From Phycisphaerales bacterium (GTDB taxonomy: Bacteria > Planctomycetota > Phycisphaerae > Phycisphaerales > UBA1924), in assembly GCA_028279375.1 (NCBI GenBank), contig JANQNW010000016.1, positions 248,001-312,000 of the forward strand: 64,000 nt of DNA, read 5' to 3'. Below the pieces are notes generated by a model that searched no databases, had not been told where the DNA came from, and saw nothing but the letters and a program-made list of their open reading frames with translations. Every line of letters begins with the position of its first letter. Position 1 is the first letter of the stretch. The translations under genes and the position numbers were made by a program. Positions 54,037-63,373 of the stretch are shown here, in pieces.

Positions 54037-55227
54037 ATGAGATCAGTCGGCATTGCAATCGCGGCATGTGTGTGCGCGCTGGGTCTGGGGATTCCGGACG
54101 CGGTCTCCGGTCCTTTGGACCCGCCTCCCGGTCCGCCGACGCCAACGAATCGGGTGGTGCTGTCGGCTCAGCTGATCTCGCTGCCGTATGTCATCGACGC
54201 GCCCGGGTCCTACGTTCTGCACAGCAATCTGACGGCGCCTGCGGATACCCCCGCGGTCGTCATTGCGTCTGACGATGTCACGCTCGATCTCAATGGGTTC
54301 CTTATCGAGGGGGGAGGCGGAAAAGCGCTGACCAACGGCGTCGAGGTTCTCTTCGATGACAAGAACGTCGTGCCTTTCATCAACGTGACGATCCGCAACG
54401 GTTCAATTCGCGGATTCAGCGGTGACGGCATCCTCTCCAACGGAGAGCAGGTGCTCGTTGAGGACATTCATGTCTCGGACAACATGGGATATGGCGTACG
54501 CGTCGCGAACGCGAGTGTGATCTCACGCTGCACGGCGCGAAACAACAGCGAGGTGGGTCTCTTCGGGCACCTTACGACAATCGTGGAGTGCATCGCGATC
54601 AGCAATGGTGTCTCGGGCATCAAGACCGTGGGTGGGACAATCCAGGACTGTTCCGCATCGCTGAATCTAGGGGACGGCTTCCGGGCGTTCGACGGCTCGA
54701 CGATCTCGAACTGCTCGGCCTTCAGCAATGCGGTTGGAATTAATGCGGTTGATGGCTCAGCCGTCATCGACTGCGCGGCATTCACGAATACACAGACTGG
54801 AATCGTGGCGTATGGCGGAAGTTCTGTGATTGACTGCTCGCTCCGGAACAACTCGGTGTGCGGCGTTGACGCTGACTTCGGCGGCACGATCCGGGGCAAC
54901 ACCTTCTCGGCGAACCCGATCTCGATCCGGGTTAACGAGGGGAATGTGGTCACTGAGAACAACGTTCAGACGAGCCAGGGCGACGCGGGTGTCCTGGCGA
55001 TCGGGAGCGGCAACCGGATCGACGCGAACACATTCGCCAACAACGACACGGCGATCGAGACCACAACCGGCGGGAATCTGATCACGCGCAATACGTTCTG
55101 GCTGAACGTGACGAACTTCGATCTTGCCGCGGGCAACTCGCTCGGGCCGATCGTGGATGTCACGGGGGCGGGAGACGTGACGATGATTTTCAACGCCAAT
55201 CATCCGCTGGCGAATCTGATCCACTGA
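54037..55227 (+). CDS. Secreted right-handed beta-helix protein
   Basis: A 396-residue protein with a signal peptide (about 1-24). A Pro-rich segment follows, then parallel beta-helix repeats of about 20-24 residues rich in Asn, Gly, Ile and Val (for example NVTIRNGSIRGFSGDGI, then GTIQDCSASLNLGDGF and STISNCSAFSNAVGI). Such folds are found in polysaccharide-active enzymes and in structural surface proteins; I see no catalytic signature. Unlike two other secreted proteins here it lacks a dockerin-like tail. GGAGAGAG precedes ATG 54037. Confidence 0.87.
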   Translation: MRSVGIAIAACVCALGLGIPDAVSGPLDPPPGPPTPTNRVVLSAQLISLPYVIDAPGSYVLHSNLTAPADTPAVVIASDDVTLDLNGFLIEGGGGKALTNGVEVLFDDKNVVPFINVTIRNGSIRGFSGDGILSNGEQVLVEDIHVSDNMGYGVRVANASVISRCTARNNSEVGLFGHLTTIVECIAISNGVSGIKTVGGTIQDCSASLNLGDGFRAFDGSTISNCSAFSNAVGINAVDGSAVIDCAAFTNTQTGIVAYGGSSVIDCSLRNNSVCGVDADFGGTIRGNTFSANPISIRVNEGNVVTENNVQTSQGDAGVLAIGSGNRIDANTFANNDTAIETTTGGNLITRNTFWLNVTNFDLAAGNSLGPIVDVTGAGDVTMIFNANHPLANLIH

Positions 55228-55244
55228 AGCCGTCGCTGGCGTGA

Positions 55245-56312
55245 TCAGACGTTGAAGAGGAAGTGAACGACGTCGGCGTCCTGCATGACGTATTCCTTGC
55301 CCTCGACGCGCAATCGGCCGGCCGTGCGAATCGCCTGCTCGCTCTTGTGCTCATCGAGGTCGCCGACGGAGTAAATCTCTGCACGGATAAAGCCGCGTTC
55401 AATATCGCTATGAATGGCGCCGGCCGCCTCGCGCGCCGATGAGCCATTTCGAACAGTCCAGGCGCGCACTTCTTTTTCGCCGGCGGTGTAGAACGACTGC
55501 AGGCCCAGGAGTCGATAGAGAGCCGCGGCGAGCGTCGGGAGCGCGGGAGACTCGAGGCCGAGTCCTTCGAGCATCTCCATTCGATCTTCGGGATCCAGAT
55601 CATTCAGTTCCGCTTCAAGCCGCGCGCAGACGGCGACGAACTCCATGCCCTGGCTCTCGGCGGCCGCGCGAACCTGTGCTGCGGCCTCCGACTCGCCGCC
55701 GACGTCTTCATCTCCGACATTCGCGACATAGAGCACCTTCTTGGCGCTGACCATGCCGAACTCCTTGAGCGCCAGAAGTTCGCTGTCCTCTTTGATTTCA
55801 CCCGCCGCGAGCATCGCGCGGATGGGTCGGCCCTCCTCGAGCGCCGGACCGATCTTCTCGAGGAGCGCGACGCGCGCCATGGCCTTCGCGTCTCGGCTTC
55901 GAGCGCTGCGCTGCGCCTTCGGAAGAGCGCTTTCAACGACCGCCAGATCCGCCAGGATGATCTCCGTGTCGATGTTCTCGATGTCCGTCGATGGCGATCG
56001 CACTGGCATGCCGTCTCCGGAGAAGCAAGGCACAACATGACAGATCGCATCGACCTTCCGAATGTGGTCCAGCGCTTTGACGGCGCTGCCATCGCCCGGA
56101 TTCAGTCCGGGGATGTCCACGACCTGCAACGTGGCCGGCGTGATCTTTTTCGGAGGGATGTAGCTGGCGATGAGATCGAGGCGGGTGTCCGGCACATTCG
56201 CCACGCCGACTGTGGGCTTCATCGCGCCGGTCGGGGGTGTGGGGGCGCCGGTTAGCGCGCTGAAGAGCGTCGATTTGCCGCAATAGGGGAGGCCGACAAG
56301 TCCGACTTCCAT
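55245..56312 (-). CDS. ychF: Redox-responsive ATPase/GTPase YchF (Obg family)
   Basis: A 355-residue P-loop protein that binds ribosomes and is involved in stress response. Walker A GLPYCGKST (7-15), the DIPGLNPGDG switch II region and the YchF-type YVANVGDED in place of NKxD are present. The C-terminal TGS-like domain has SFYTAGEKEVRAWTV, AGAIHSDIERGFIRAE and the closing VMQDADVVHFLFNV. The length is slightly below the usual 363. It is convergent with the beta-helix gene (17 bases apart). Confidence 0.95.
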   Translation of the reverse strand: MEVGLVGLPYCGKSTLFSALTGAPTPPTGAMKPTVGVANVPDTRLDLIASYIPPKKITPATLQVVDIPGLNPGDGSAVKALDHIRKVDAICHVVPCFSGDGMPVRSPSTDIENIDTEIILADLAVVESALPKAQRSARSRDAKAMARVALLEKIGPALEEGRPIRAMLAAGEIKEDSELLALKEFGMVSAKKVLYVANVGDEDVGGESEAAAQVRAAAESQGMEFVAVCARLEAELNDLDPEDRMEMLEGLGLESPALPTLAAALYRLLGLQSFYTAGEKEVRAWTVRNGSSAREAAGAIHSDIERGFIRAEIYSVGDLDEHKSEQAIRTAGRLRVEGKEYVMQDADVVHFLFNV

Positions 56313-56380
56313 CAGTCACATCCTCCGGGGTCCTCTGGTGATCGCCGCTGGCGGGGCGGCAGGATACTCAGGGTCGGAGA

Positions 56381-57100
56381 TCAGCGACAGGCGCTTGCTC
56401 GGATATCCTCCGGACGCCACTCGAATGGACGCCAGAACAGCTCCAGCCCGGCGGCCTCGTCGAGCCTCCGCATGTACTCGCGATGACGCATTTCGACACA
56501 GCCGAGCGATTCGATATGCGGGTTAGTGAATTGCGTGTCGAAGAGCGTGAAGCCCCGGTTGCGGAGATGTTGGAAGAGCGCCAGGAGGGCGATCTTGCTC
56601 GCGTCTGTCCCGTCCAGCGGATCGCGACTTCCATCAGCACGCCTTGGACGAGGGATGCTGAACATGGACTCGCCGAAGAACGCGCCGCCGAGCGTGACCC
56701 CGAAGATCCCGCCGCTGAGGGCGCGCTGCCCTGTCTCCGGATCTGCCCGCCAGACCTCGACACTATGTGCGTGGCCGCACGCGTGTAGCGCGGCGTACCA
56801 GCCCTTGAGGCATTGATCGATCCATGTGTCGGGCTCCCGTGGTCGTGGCCGAGCGCATGCGTCCACGACGCCGGTGAAATCGGCGTCGCTTGTCACCTCG
56901 AACCCGCCCGCACGGATGCGCCTTGCAAGTGATCGCGAGACATGAATGCCATCCGGATCATCAAGCCGGAAGACTCCGCGCACGTCGGTCGTATAGAAGT
57001 TGACCTCGCCGGTTTCAGGGTCCGCCATGGGAAACGCGCCCTGTCGATACGCGTCGAGGAGGACCTGGACGACCATCTTGGTGTCGGCGCCGCGGAGCAT
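56381..57100 (-). CDS. aat: Leucyl/phenylalanyl-tRNA-protein transferase
   Basis: N-end rule enzyme adding Leu or Phe to proteins with basic N-termini. The 239-residue protein has AYRQGAFPM, RGVF, GGIFGVTLGGAFFGESMFS and the C-terminal LFDTQFTNPHIESLGCVEMRH region by position. The extended frame begins at a TTG at 57133, but ATG 57100 is preferred and has TACCAT eight bases upstream (57109-57114). The N-terminal substrate-binding region is shorter than in E. coli Aat. The clpS/clpA partners are not in the window. Confidence 0.92.
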   Translation of the reverse strand: MLRGADTKMVVQVLLDAYRQGAFPMADPETGEVNFYTTDVRGVFRLDDPDGIHVSRSLARRIRAGGFEVTSDADFTGVVDACARPRPREPDTWIDQCLKGWYAALHACGHAHSVEVWRADPETGQRALSGGIFGVTLGGAFFGESMFSIPRPRRADGSRDPLDGTDASKIALLALFQHLRNRGFTLFDTQFTNPHIESLGCVEMRHREYMRRLDEAAGLELFWRPFEWRPEDIRASACR

Positions 57101-57376
57101 CGCTCTCGATGGTAGGTCGAGGCCGGAACTCAAAGAGCGCCTGATTTCATGCGATTTTCTGACAGTTCAGGCAGCGTCGCGCGTCGGGTCGCGGGAGGCC
57201 CCCAGACGGCGATGAGACGCAACTGGGCGGAGGTGCTCTGGTACCATCAGGCCGCCACTGGAGGCCGGTTCAGAGCGATCCGGCGCGTCGCACAGGCCGC
57301 CTGCTTCGGGGGACTTCGGCGAGGTGAGTCATCGTCTCGTCCGCTGGACGCTGGTTGAATACGGAGAGCAACTGAC

Positions 57377-58366
57377 TTGGTCGTTGATATTCAGAAGGTC
57401 GAGCAGGAAGTCGAGTCGTGCAGTCCGGCAATCCGGGCTCTTGTGTCGCGCGTTGAGGAGACGATCGTCGGCCAGCGATACATGATCGAGCGCCTGCTCG
57501 TCGGCATGCTCTGCAACGGGCACGTGCTCCTCGAGGGCGTTCCGGGGCTCGCGAAGACACTCACCGTGAGCACGCTCGCCGGCGCGATCGACGCCAAGTT
57601 CAATCGGCTCCAGTTCACACCGGACCTGCTCCCGGCTGATCTGATCGGCACGCTGATCTACAACCCGGGAACCTCGGAGTTCACACCTCGAAAGGGCCCT
57701 GTCTTTGCGAATATTGTCCTCGCCGACGAGATCAATCGCGCTCCGGCGAAGGTCCAGAGCGCGCTGCTCGAGGCGATGCAAGAGCGCCAGGTGACGATTG
57801 GCGACGAAACGTATCCGCTGGATGATCCGTTCCTTGTGCTGGCGACGCAGAATCCGATCGAGCAGGAAGGCACCTACCCGCTCCCTGAAGCGCAGGTTGA
57901 TCGATTCATGCTGAAGCTCAAGGTCGGCTATCCGACGAAGGTCGAGGAGCGACAGATTCTGGACCGTATGGCCTCGACGAGCGTCAAGAGCGCGTCAAAG
58001 CCCGTCGTGAGCCCTGATGACATCGTGCGCGCTCGTGACGTCGTCAACCGGATTTATATGGATGACAAGGTCAAGGACTACATCGTCGAGGTCGTGCACA
58101 TGACGCGCGACGCCTCGGCGGCCGACAGAGAGTTGGGGCAGTTCATCGAGTTTGGCGCTTCGCCACGGGCGACCTTGGCGCTGACGCTTGCTTCCAAGGC
58201 CCTCGCATTTCTCGACGGCAGGGGATATGTGTCGCCCAACGATGTGAAGTCGGTCGGAATGGACGTGCTCCGACATCGTGTCATTCCCAGCTATGAAGCC
58301 GAGGCTGAGGAGAAGACAAGCGAGGACCTCGTGCGCAGGATCTTCGATCTGGTCGAGGTTCCCTGA
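57377..58366 (+). CDS. moxR: MoxR-family AAA+ ATPase
   Basis: A 329-residue AAA+ chaperone-like ATPase. Walker A GVPGLAKT (54-61), Walker B LADEINRAP (about 115-123), sensor 1 ATQNPIEQEGTYPLPEAQVDRF and the C-terminal lid are clear. The apparent start is TTG 57377 with GGAGAG about ten bases upstream. It heads a run of overlapping or nearly touching genes encoding DUF58, BatA, BatB, BatC and BatD types, where MoxR is thought to help assemble or activate von Willebrand A domain proteins. The 276 bases between it and aat form a divergent promoter region with no gene seen. Confidence 0.94.
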   Translation: MVVDIQKVEQEVESCSPAIRALVSRVEETIVGQRYMIERLLVGMLCNGHVLLEGVPGLAKTLTVSTLAGAIDAKFNRLQFTPDLLPADLIGTLIYNPGTSEFTPRKGPVFANIVLADEINRAPAKVQSALLEAMQERQVTIGDETYPLDDPFLVLATQNPIEQEGTYPLPEAQVDRFMLKLKVGYPTKVEERQILDRMASTSVKSASKPVVSPDDIVRARDVVNRIYMDDKVKDYIVEVVHMTRDASAADRELGQFIEFGASPRATLALTLASKALAFLDGRGYVSPNDVKSVGMDVLRHRVIPSYEAEAEEKTSEDLVRRIFDLVEVP

Positions 58367-58371
58367 CGCGC

Positions 58372-59247
58372 ATGCTGTCGGAAGACCTGGTCAAGCAGAT
58401 CCGTCGACTGCAGATCTATACGAATCGGGCGGTCGATGAACTCTTTGCAGGCGAGTATCACAGCGCCTTCAAGGGGCAGGGCATGGAGTTCGCCGAGGTG
58501 CGCGAATACCAGCCTGGCGACGATGTGCGGACGATCGACTGGAACGTGACGGCGCGGACCGGCAAGCCATACATCAAACGCTTCGAGGAGGAACGCGAAC
58601 TCACGGTCATGCTCTGCGTCGATCTGAGCGCATCGGGCGATTTCGGCAGCAAACGGCGAAGCAAGAGCCAACTCGCTGCGGAACTCTGCGCCGTTCTCGC
58701 CTACACGGCCGTGCGCAACAACGACAAGGTCGGATTGCTGGTCTTCACGGATCAGGTTGAGCTGTTTATCTCACCGAAGAAGGGTGGGAAACACGTCGTT
58801 CGCGTCATCCGCGAGGTGCTCTCATTCAAGCCGACGCATCGAGGCACTGACATTGCCTCCGCGCTTGAATACCTCTCGAAGGTGCTCGACAAGAAGGCGA
58901 TCGTGTTCCTGATCTCCGACTTCTTCGACCATGGGTATCAGACGAGCCTGAAGCTGCTGAATCGGCGGCATGATGTGATCTCATTGGCGCTCGTGGATCC
59001 TCGCGAGAAGGAGATGCCGCCGCTCGGGTTGATCGAACTCGAGGATGCGGAGACCGGGGAGCGCCGGATCGTCGACACGAGCAGCCGCCGAGTGCGCCGT
59101 GAGCATGCGCGCCAGGCCCGCGAGCGACACAATGCGTTGACGACGGATCACCGTCGAATGGGCATCGATCTTGTGGAGGTCGAGAACGGCGTCTCTTACG
59201 TCAACTCGCTGATGACGTTCTTTCGTATGCGGGAGCGCCGGCGATGA
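58372..59247 (+). CDS. DUF58 domain protein (von Willebrand A-like)
   Basis: A 291-residue cytosolic protein. The DUF58 signature (GMEFAEVREYQPGDDVRTID, residues 38-57) is followed by a vWA-like domain with LCVDLSASGDF (about 83-93) and SDFFD. Proteins of this family are nearly always next to MoxR, which they partner. It starts five bases after moxR and overlaps the next gene by four bases (ATGA). Confidence 0.92.
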   Translation: MLSEDLVKQIRRLQIYTNRAVDELFAGEYHSAFKGQGMEFAEVREYQPGDDVRTIDWNVTARTGKPYIKRFEEERELTVMLCVDLSASGDFGSKRRSKSQLAAELCAVLAYTAVRNNDKVGLLVFTDQVELFISPKKGGKHVVRVIREVLSFKPTHRGTDIASALEYLSKVLDKKAIVFLISDFFDHGYQTSLKLLNRRHDVISLALVDPREKEMPPLGLIELEDAETGERRIVDTSSRRVRREHARQARERHNALTTDHRRMGIDLVEVENGVSYVNSLMTFFRMRERRR

Positions 59248-60248
59248 CCGTCAACCGCACGTTCGTTGCTGCGGCGACAGCAATCGCGCTGTTGCCACTC
59301 GTGGCAGGATGCACAGGCGAAGACGACGCGGGCGCACAGCCCTCAGTCGGGAGCATCGTGAGCGCCGGCTCAAGTGGTTTTACCGCGGAAGCCAGAGCCA
59401 ACTCGGTAGAGATCGGCACTGCTGATCGCCTGGAGTTCATCGTCCGTCAGGTCGTGCCGCAGGGGTTTACGCCGGCGCCGCTCGAGATCGAGACGCTCGT
59501 CGGCGAGTTTGAAGTGATTGAGGAACGGGCACTTGAGCCCGTCGCGGAAGCCGACGGCAGCACACGATTCGAGACGATCTACCTCCTCGAACCGTTCCTT
59601 CCGGGTGCGTACACGATTGGCCCGACGCCTCTCATCGCGAAGGAGATCGACGGCGGTAGAACGCTCGAGTTGACGCTCGAGCCGTCGACGATCAACGTCA
59701 CCTCGGAGTTCGATCCGGACAGCGCTCTTCAACTCGGCGCGATGAAGGAGACGCTGTCGATTCCTCCGTCACGGACTCCGATCGTCATCGGCGTCGTCGG
59801 GGGTGGCCTGCTGCTTGGCGGTGCGATCGCGCTCGGGATCTGGAGGCTTTCTCGTCCGACCGTGATCCCTCCGCCTCCTGCTGACGAGACGGCGCTGTCG
59901 CGCCTTCGTCATCTGCTGGACCGGCAACTCGTTGAATCAGGCGAGTTTGATCTCTTCTACACCGAGCTCTCTTCGATTCTGCGTCATTACATCGAGGATC
60001 AGTTCGACGCCCGGGCGCCGGAGCAGACAACAGAGGAATTCCTCGCGGAGATTCATGGCTCCACACTCTTCACTGGCGACGACCAGACGCTGCTTCGACA
60101 GTTCCTCCTCCACTGCGATCTCGTGAAGTTCGCCCGGCTTGAGCCAAGCGTCGCGCAGGCTGAGGACTCGATGGTGTCGGCGCGGTCGTTCATTGAGCGC
60201 ACCGCCATGCCCTTCCGGATCGCCGCGGTGGAGGGCGGCGCCTCATGA
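59244..60248 (+). CDS. Lipoprotein-like membrane protein of the Bat operon
   Basis: A 334-residue protein: N-terminal signal with lipobox-like VAGC (about residues 20-23), an extracytoplasmic beta domain (about 45-160), a single transmembrane helix (about 178-200, IVIGVVGGGLLLGGAIALGI) and a cytosolic helical domain of about 125 residues. It occupies the place where many such operons carry a DUF4381-like protein; the helical domain with ELSSILRHYIEDQF is compatible with that, but I am not certain. It overlaps both neighbours by four bases. Confidence 0.78.
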   Translation: MTVNRTFVAAATAIALLPLVAGCTGEDDAGAQPSVGSIVSAGSSGFTAEARANSVEIGTADRLEFIVRQVVPQGFTPAPLEIETLVGEFEVIEERALEPVAEADGSTRFETIYLLEPFLPGAYTIGPTPLIAKEIDGGRTLELTLEPSTINVTSEFDPDSALQLGAMKETLSIPPSRTPIVIGVVGGGLLLGGAIALGIWRLSRPTVIPPPPADETALSRLRHLLDRQLVESGEFDLFYTELSSILRHYIEDQFDARAPEQTTEEFLAEIHGSTLFTGDDQTLLRQFLLHCDLVKFARLEPSVAQAEDSMVSARSFIERTAMPFRIAAVEGGAS

Positions 60249-61258
60249 GATTCGCGTGGCCGCTCGCATTTCTGCTCTTGATGGCGCCGGTGATCGTGCT
60301 CGCGGTGTCGATGCTGAAGCGACGAAGCGCTGCGGTTGTCTTCTCATCACTCGATGATCTGATCGCGGTGCGACCGACGCTTCGTTCGATGGCGCGCCCA
60401 CTGGTGACGGCGCTGCGCGTCGTCGCGATGGTCGCGATCGTGGTCGCGCTCGCGAGGCCGCAGCAGGGCGTGAGCGAGACGCGCGTGACGACGGAGGGGG
60501 TCGCGATCGGGCTTGTCGTCGATCGCTCGAGCAGTATGAACGAAGGAATCGACTACGGGGGCGAGCGCATGACGCGCCTCGACGTCGTCAAGGAAATCGT
60601 GCGCGATTTCATCGCTGGTGACGACGGGGATCTGCCCGGTCGTCCGAATGATGTGCTCGGTCTTGTCGCGTTCGCCGGTATCGCGGAGACGATCTGTCCG
60701 CTCGTTCGTTCGACGGATGCGATGGTCGCCCTGACGGGCCAGCTGGAGACGGCGCAGAAGTTCGAAGATGGAACGGCGATCGGCGATGCAGTGGCTCTCG
60801 CGGCGGCGCGCTTACGCAAGGCCGAGGAGGAGATCGGCGTCGCAGGGGTCTCCGAACGCGACGATGACTTCAGGATCAAGAGCAAGGTCCTGGTTCTTCT
60901 CACGGATGGTCGGGACAATCGCAGCACGATCAATCCCGAGGTCGCCGTGCGCCTCGCTGCTGACTGGGGCATCAAGACATACGTCATCGGCATCGGATCG
61001 TCACGCAGGCTCGGTGGCGTCGGCCGAGAGTTCCTGCGACGTCTGGCAGAGATCGGTGGCGGCAGGCACTGGATCGCTACGAGCGGCGAGGAGTTGAAGG
61101 AGATCTACGCCGCAATCGATGAATTGGAACGCACGCGCATCGAGTCGATCGAGTACACGGAGTACAGCGAGGCATTCATGCCCTGGGCGCAGGCGGCGTT
61201 CGCCAGCCTGGCGCTCTCGATTCTCCTCGGCTCAACCCTGCTTCGGAGGGTCCCCTGA
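60245..61258 (+). CDS. batA: BatA-type von Willebrand A domain membrane protein
   Basis: A 337-residue protein: two N-terminal helices (about 4-22 and 53-70), a vWA domain (about 85-300) with an intact MIDAS motif DRSSS (Asp93, Ser95, Ser97), and a C-terminal helix (about 310-330). The vWA domain lies outside the membrane in the usual Bat topology and would bind a divalent ion and a protein partner. It overlaps the previous gene (ATGA) and shares one base with the next start (TGATG). Confidence 0.92.
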   Translation: MRFAWPLAFLLLMAPVIVLAVSMLKRRSAAVVFSSLDDLIAVRPTLRSMARPLVTALRVVAMVAIVVALARPQQGVSETRVTTEGVAIGLVVDRSSSMNEGIDYGGERMTRLDVVKEIVRDFIAGDDGDLPGRPNDVLGLVAFAGIAETICPLVRSTDAMVALTGQLETAQKFEDGTAIGDAVALAAARLRKAEEEIGVAGVSERDDDFRIKSKVLVLLTDGRDNRSTINPEVAVRLAADWGIKTYVIGIGSSRRLGGVGREFLRRLAEIGGGRHWIATSGEELKEIYAAIDELERTRIESIEYTEYSEAFMPWAQAAFASLALSILLGSTLLRRVP

Positions 61259-62259
61259 TGCGCATTGAGAGCGTCGAATGGCTGCATGCGCTCTGGTTGA
61301 TTCCCGCGCTGGGGCTCCTCACTGGCTTTGCTCTGTCGCGCAAGCTTCAGGTCGTGCGGCGATTCGCTGATGACGCGCTCGTTCAGAAGCTCGCGGCTTC
61401 GATGAGCGTGCGGAGGCAGGTTCTCCGGAGCGCTCTCGCGATCGTGGCGCTTGGGCTCGTCGTTGTGTCATTGGCGCGTCCTGCGTGGGACCCGAGGCCA
61501 CGCGAGCTTCAACGACGCGGACGAGATGTCGTCTTCGTGGTCGATGTCTCTCGGAGCATGCTCGCAGAAGATTTGCAGCCGAATCGCCTTGAACGCGCGA
61601 AGCTCGCCATCGCCGATGTGATTGAGCGATTGCAGGGAGATCGCGTGGCGCTTGTCGCGTTCGCGGGAACTGCCGTCATGAAATCGCCGCTGACGCTCGA
61701 CTACGGCTTCATGCGCTCGGCGCTGGATGACCTCTCGCCGGAGAGCGTCTCACGCGGAGGGACGCTCATCGGAGATGCGCTTCGACTGACCGTTAACGAG
61801 GTCTTCGATGAAGCGAGCGTCGGCTATCGCGATGTCATCCTGATCACGGATGGCGAAGATCATGAGAGCTTTCCCGCCGAGGCTGCTGCGCTCGCTGGAG
61901 AAGCGGGCGTGCGCATCATCGCGATCGGGATCGGCGACGAGACGACCGGGCGCAGGATTCCCATTACGGATGAGGATGGACGCCAGCGTTTCCTGCAGCA
62001 CGAAGGACAGGAGGTCTGGAGCCGGCTCGACGGCGACATGCTCAGGCAGGTCGCGCGCGGGTCGAAGGACGGCGTGTATTTCAATGTCGCGACCGGCAAC
62101 ATCAACCTGGATGAGGTGTACACAGGACTGATTCGATCAGAGGAACAACGAGACCTCGAGGCGCGTACAGCCATTGAGTACGACGAGAAGTTCCAGATCT
62201 TCCTCGGCGCCGCGCTGGCGCTCCTGCTTCTGGAGGGGTTGATTCGTGAGCGTCGGTGA
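61258..62259 (+). CDS. batB: BatB-type von Willebrand A domain membrane protein
   Basis: A 333-residue paralogue of BatA with the same layout: two N-terminal helices (about 7-26 and 53-73), vWA domain with MIDAS DVSRS (Asp96, Ser98, Ser100) and the LTLDYGFMRSALDDLSPESV then RGGTLIGDAL metal-coordinating segment, and a C-terminal helix. ATG 61258 overlaps the BatA stop by one base. The next gene starts 14 bases before its end. Confidence 0.92.
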   Translation: MRIESVEWLHALWLIPALGLLTGFALSRKLQVVRRFADDALVQKLAASMSVRRQVLRSALAIVALGLVVVSLARPAWDPRPRELQRRGRDVVFVVDVSRSMLAEDLQPNRLERAKLAIADVIERLQGDRVALVAFAGTAVMKSPLTLDYGFMRSALDDLSPESVSRGGTLIGDALRLTVNEVFDEASVGYRDVILITDGEDHESFPAEAAALAGEAGVRIIAIGIGDETTGRRIPITDEDGRQRFLQHEGQEVWSRLDGDMLRQVARGSKDGVYFNVATGNINLDEVYTGLIRSEEQRDLEARTAIEYDEKFQIFLGAALALLLLEGLIRERR

Positions 62260-63373
62260 TCATCTGCGAGCGAGCGTGATTTTCACGGCCATCTTCGGTC
62301 TGGCTGGTGTCGCCTCGGCAGCCGAGAGCGCGCGTGAACTCATCGAGTCCGGGCGCGACGCGTTTGCGGCGGAGGACTTCGACGGCGCCGCCGAGTTCTT
62401 CGAGGAGGCGCGTGAGGCGGACGAGGACGACGCAATCGCCACCTATAACCTGGCATGTGCCAGGCACGCGCTCGGGGAACTGGAGGAGGCCGAGCGCCTC
62501 TTCCGCGAGGCCGACGAGTCGGCGCCAGGCTATGAGATCAGCGGCGCCGCGCGTTTCAACGCCGGCAACCTGGTCTTCGAGCAAGCTCTGCAGCAGGCGC
62601 AAAGCGATCCACCCGGCGCCATCGAGCGACTGCGCGAGGCAATCGGCCTTTATCGCGGCTCGCTCGATCTGAATCCCTCGGATGTCGACGCGCGCCGAAA
62701 CATCGAGCTCTCGAAGCTGGCGATCCATGAGTTGCAGAAGCTCATGGAGCAGATGGCTGAGCAGCAGCAGAAGCAGCAGCAGCTTTCGGACGATCTCAAG
62801 GAGCTCGCGGAGGACCAGCAGGAAGAGGCTCAGCAGACTGAGGATCTGCGGAACCAGGGCGAGCAGGAGCGTCAGGAACAGCAGCAGCGTCAGGAGCAAC
62901 TGAACGAGCAGACGCAGCAGGCGCAGGAGCAACTGGAGCAACAGGCAGAGGATCGACCGGAATCACAAGATCTCTCCGAGGCGCAAATGGCTGTTGAGCA
63001 GGCGCAGGAAGCGCAGGAGCGCGCGTCGGAGGCGCTGCAGCAGGGGAATTCTCAGGAGGCAGCGTCGCAGCAGCGGCAGGCGGCCGAGCAGTTGCAGCGT
63101 GCAGCGGAGGCGCTTGATCAGACGCAGGAGGATCAGCAGGGGGAGCCGTCAGACGATCAGAGTGGTGAGCAGGATCCCGAAGAAGATCAGCAGCAGGAGG
63201 AGAGTGAAGGTCAGGAGCAGCCGTCGAACAGCGAGGCGCAATCCGAGGAGGATCAGCTCTCGCAATCCACGATCGAAGCGATTCTCGCAAAGGAAGAGCG
63301 AGAGCGCAAGGCTCGCGAGGAGTTTCTGAAGGCGCTTCGCGCTCGTAAGGCGCCTGTGGAGAAGGACTGGTGA
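62246..63373 (+). CDS. batC: BatC-type TPR protein with very Gln/Glu-rich tail
   Basis: A 375-residue protein: signal-like N-terminus (about 6-26), two or three TPR motifs (about 28-165, FDGAAEFFEEAREADEDDAI then ATYNLACARHALGELEEAER), and a low-complexity tail (about 165-345) dominated by Gln and Glu that should form a long coiled coil. A short basic end follows. Start GTG 62246 has GGAGGGG eight bases upstream and overlaps batB. It probably couples BatA and BatB to other components. Base composition of the tail is repetitive (CAG/GAG codons). Confidence 0.86.
   Translation: MSVGDHLRASVIFTAIFGLAGVASAAESARELIESGRDAFAAEDFDGAAEFFEEAREADEDDAIATYNLACARHALGELEEAERLFREADESAPGYEISGAARFNAGNLVFEQALQQAQSDPPGAIERLREAIGLYRGSLDLNPSDVDARRNIELSKLAIHELQKLMEQMAEQQQKQQQLSDDLKELAEDQQEEAQQTEDLRNQGEQERQEQQQRQEQLNEQTQQAQEQLEQQAEDRPESQDLSEAQMAVEQAQEAQERASEALQQGNSQEAASQQRQAAEQLQRAAEALDQTQEDQQGEPSDDQSGEQDPEEDQQQEESEGQEQPSNSEAQSEEDQLSQSTIEAILAKEERERKAREEFLKALRARKAPVEKDW

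Noticed and set aside
62750-63300. Tandem DNA repeat in the batC tail
   Set aside because: The CAG/GAG-rich stretch is codon repetition of a Gln/Glu coiled coil without a fixed repeat unit, so it is described with the gene rather than as a separate repeat.
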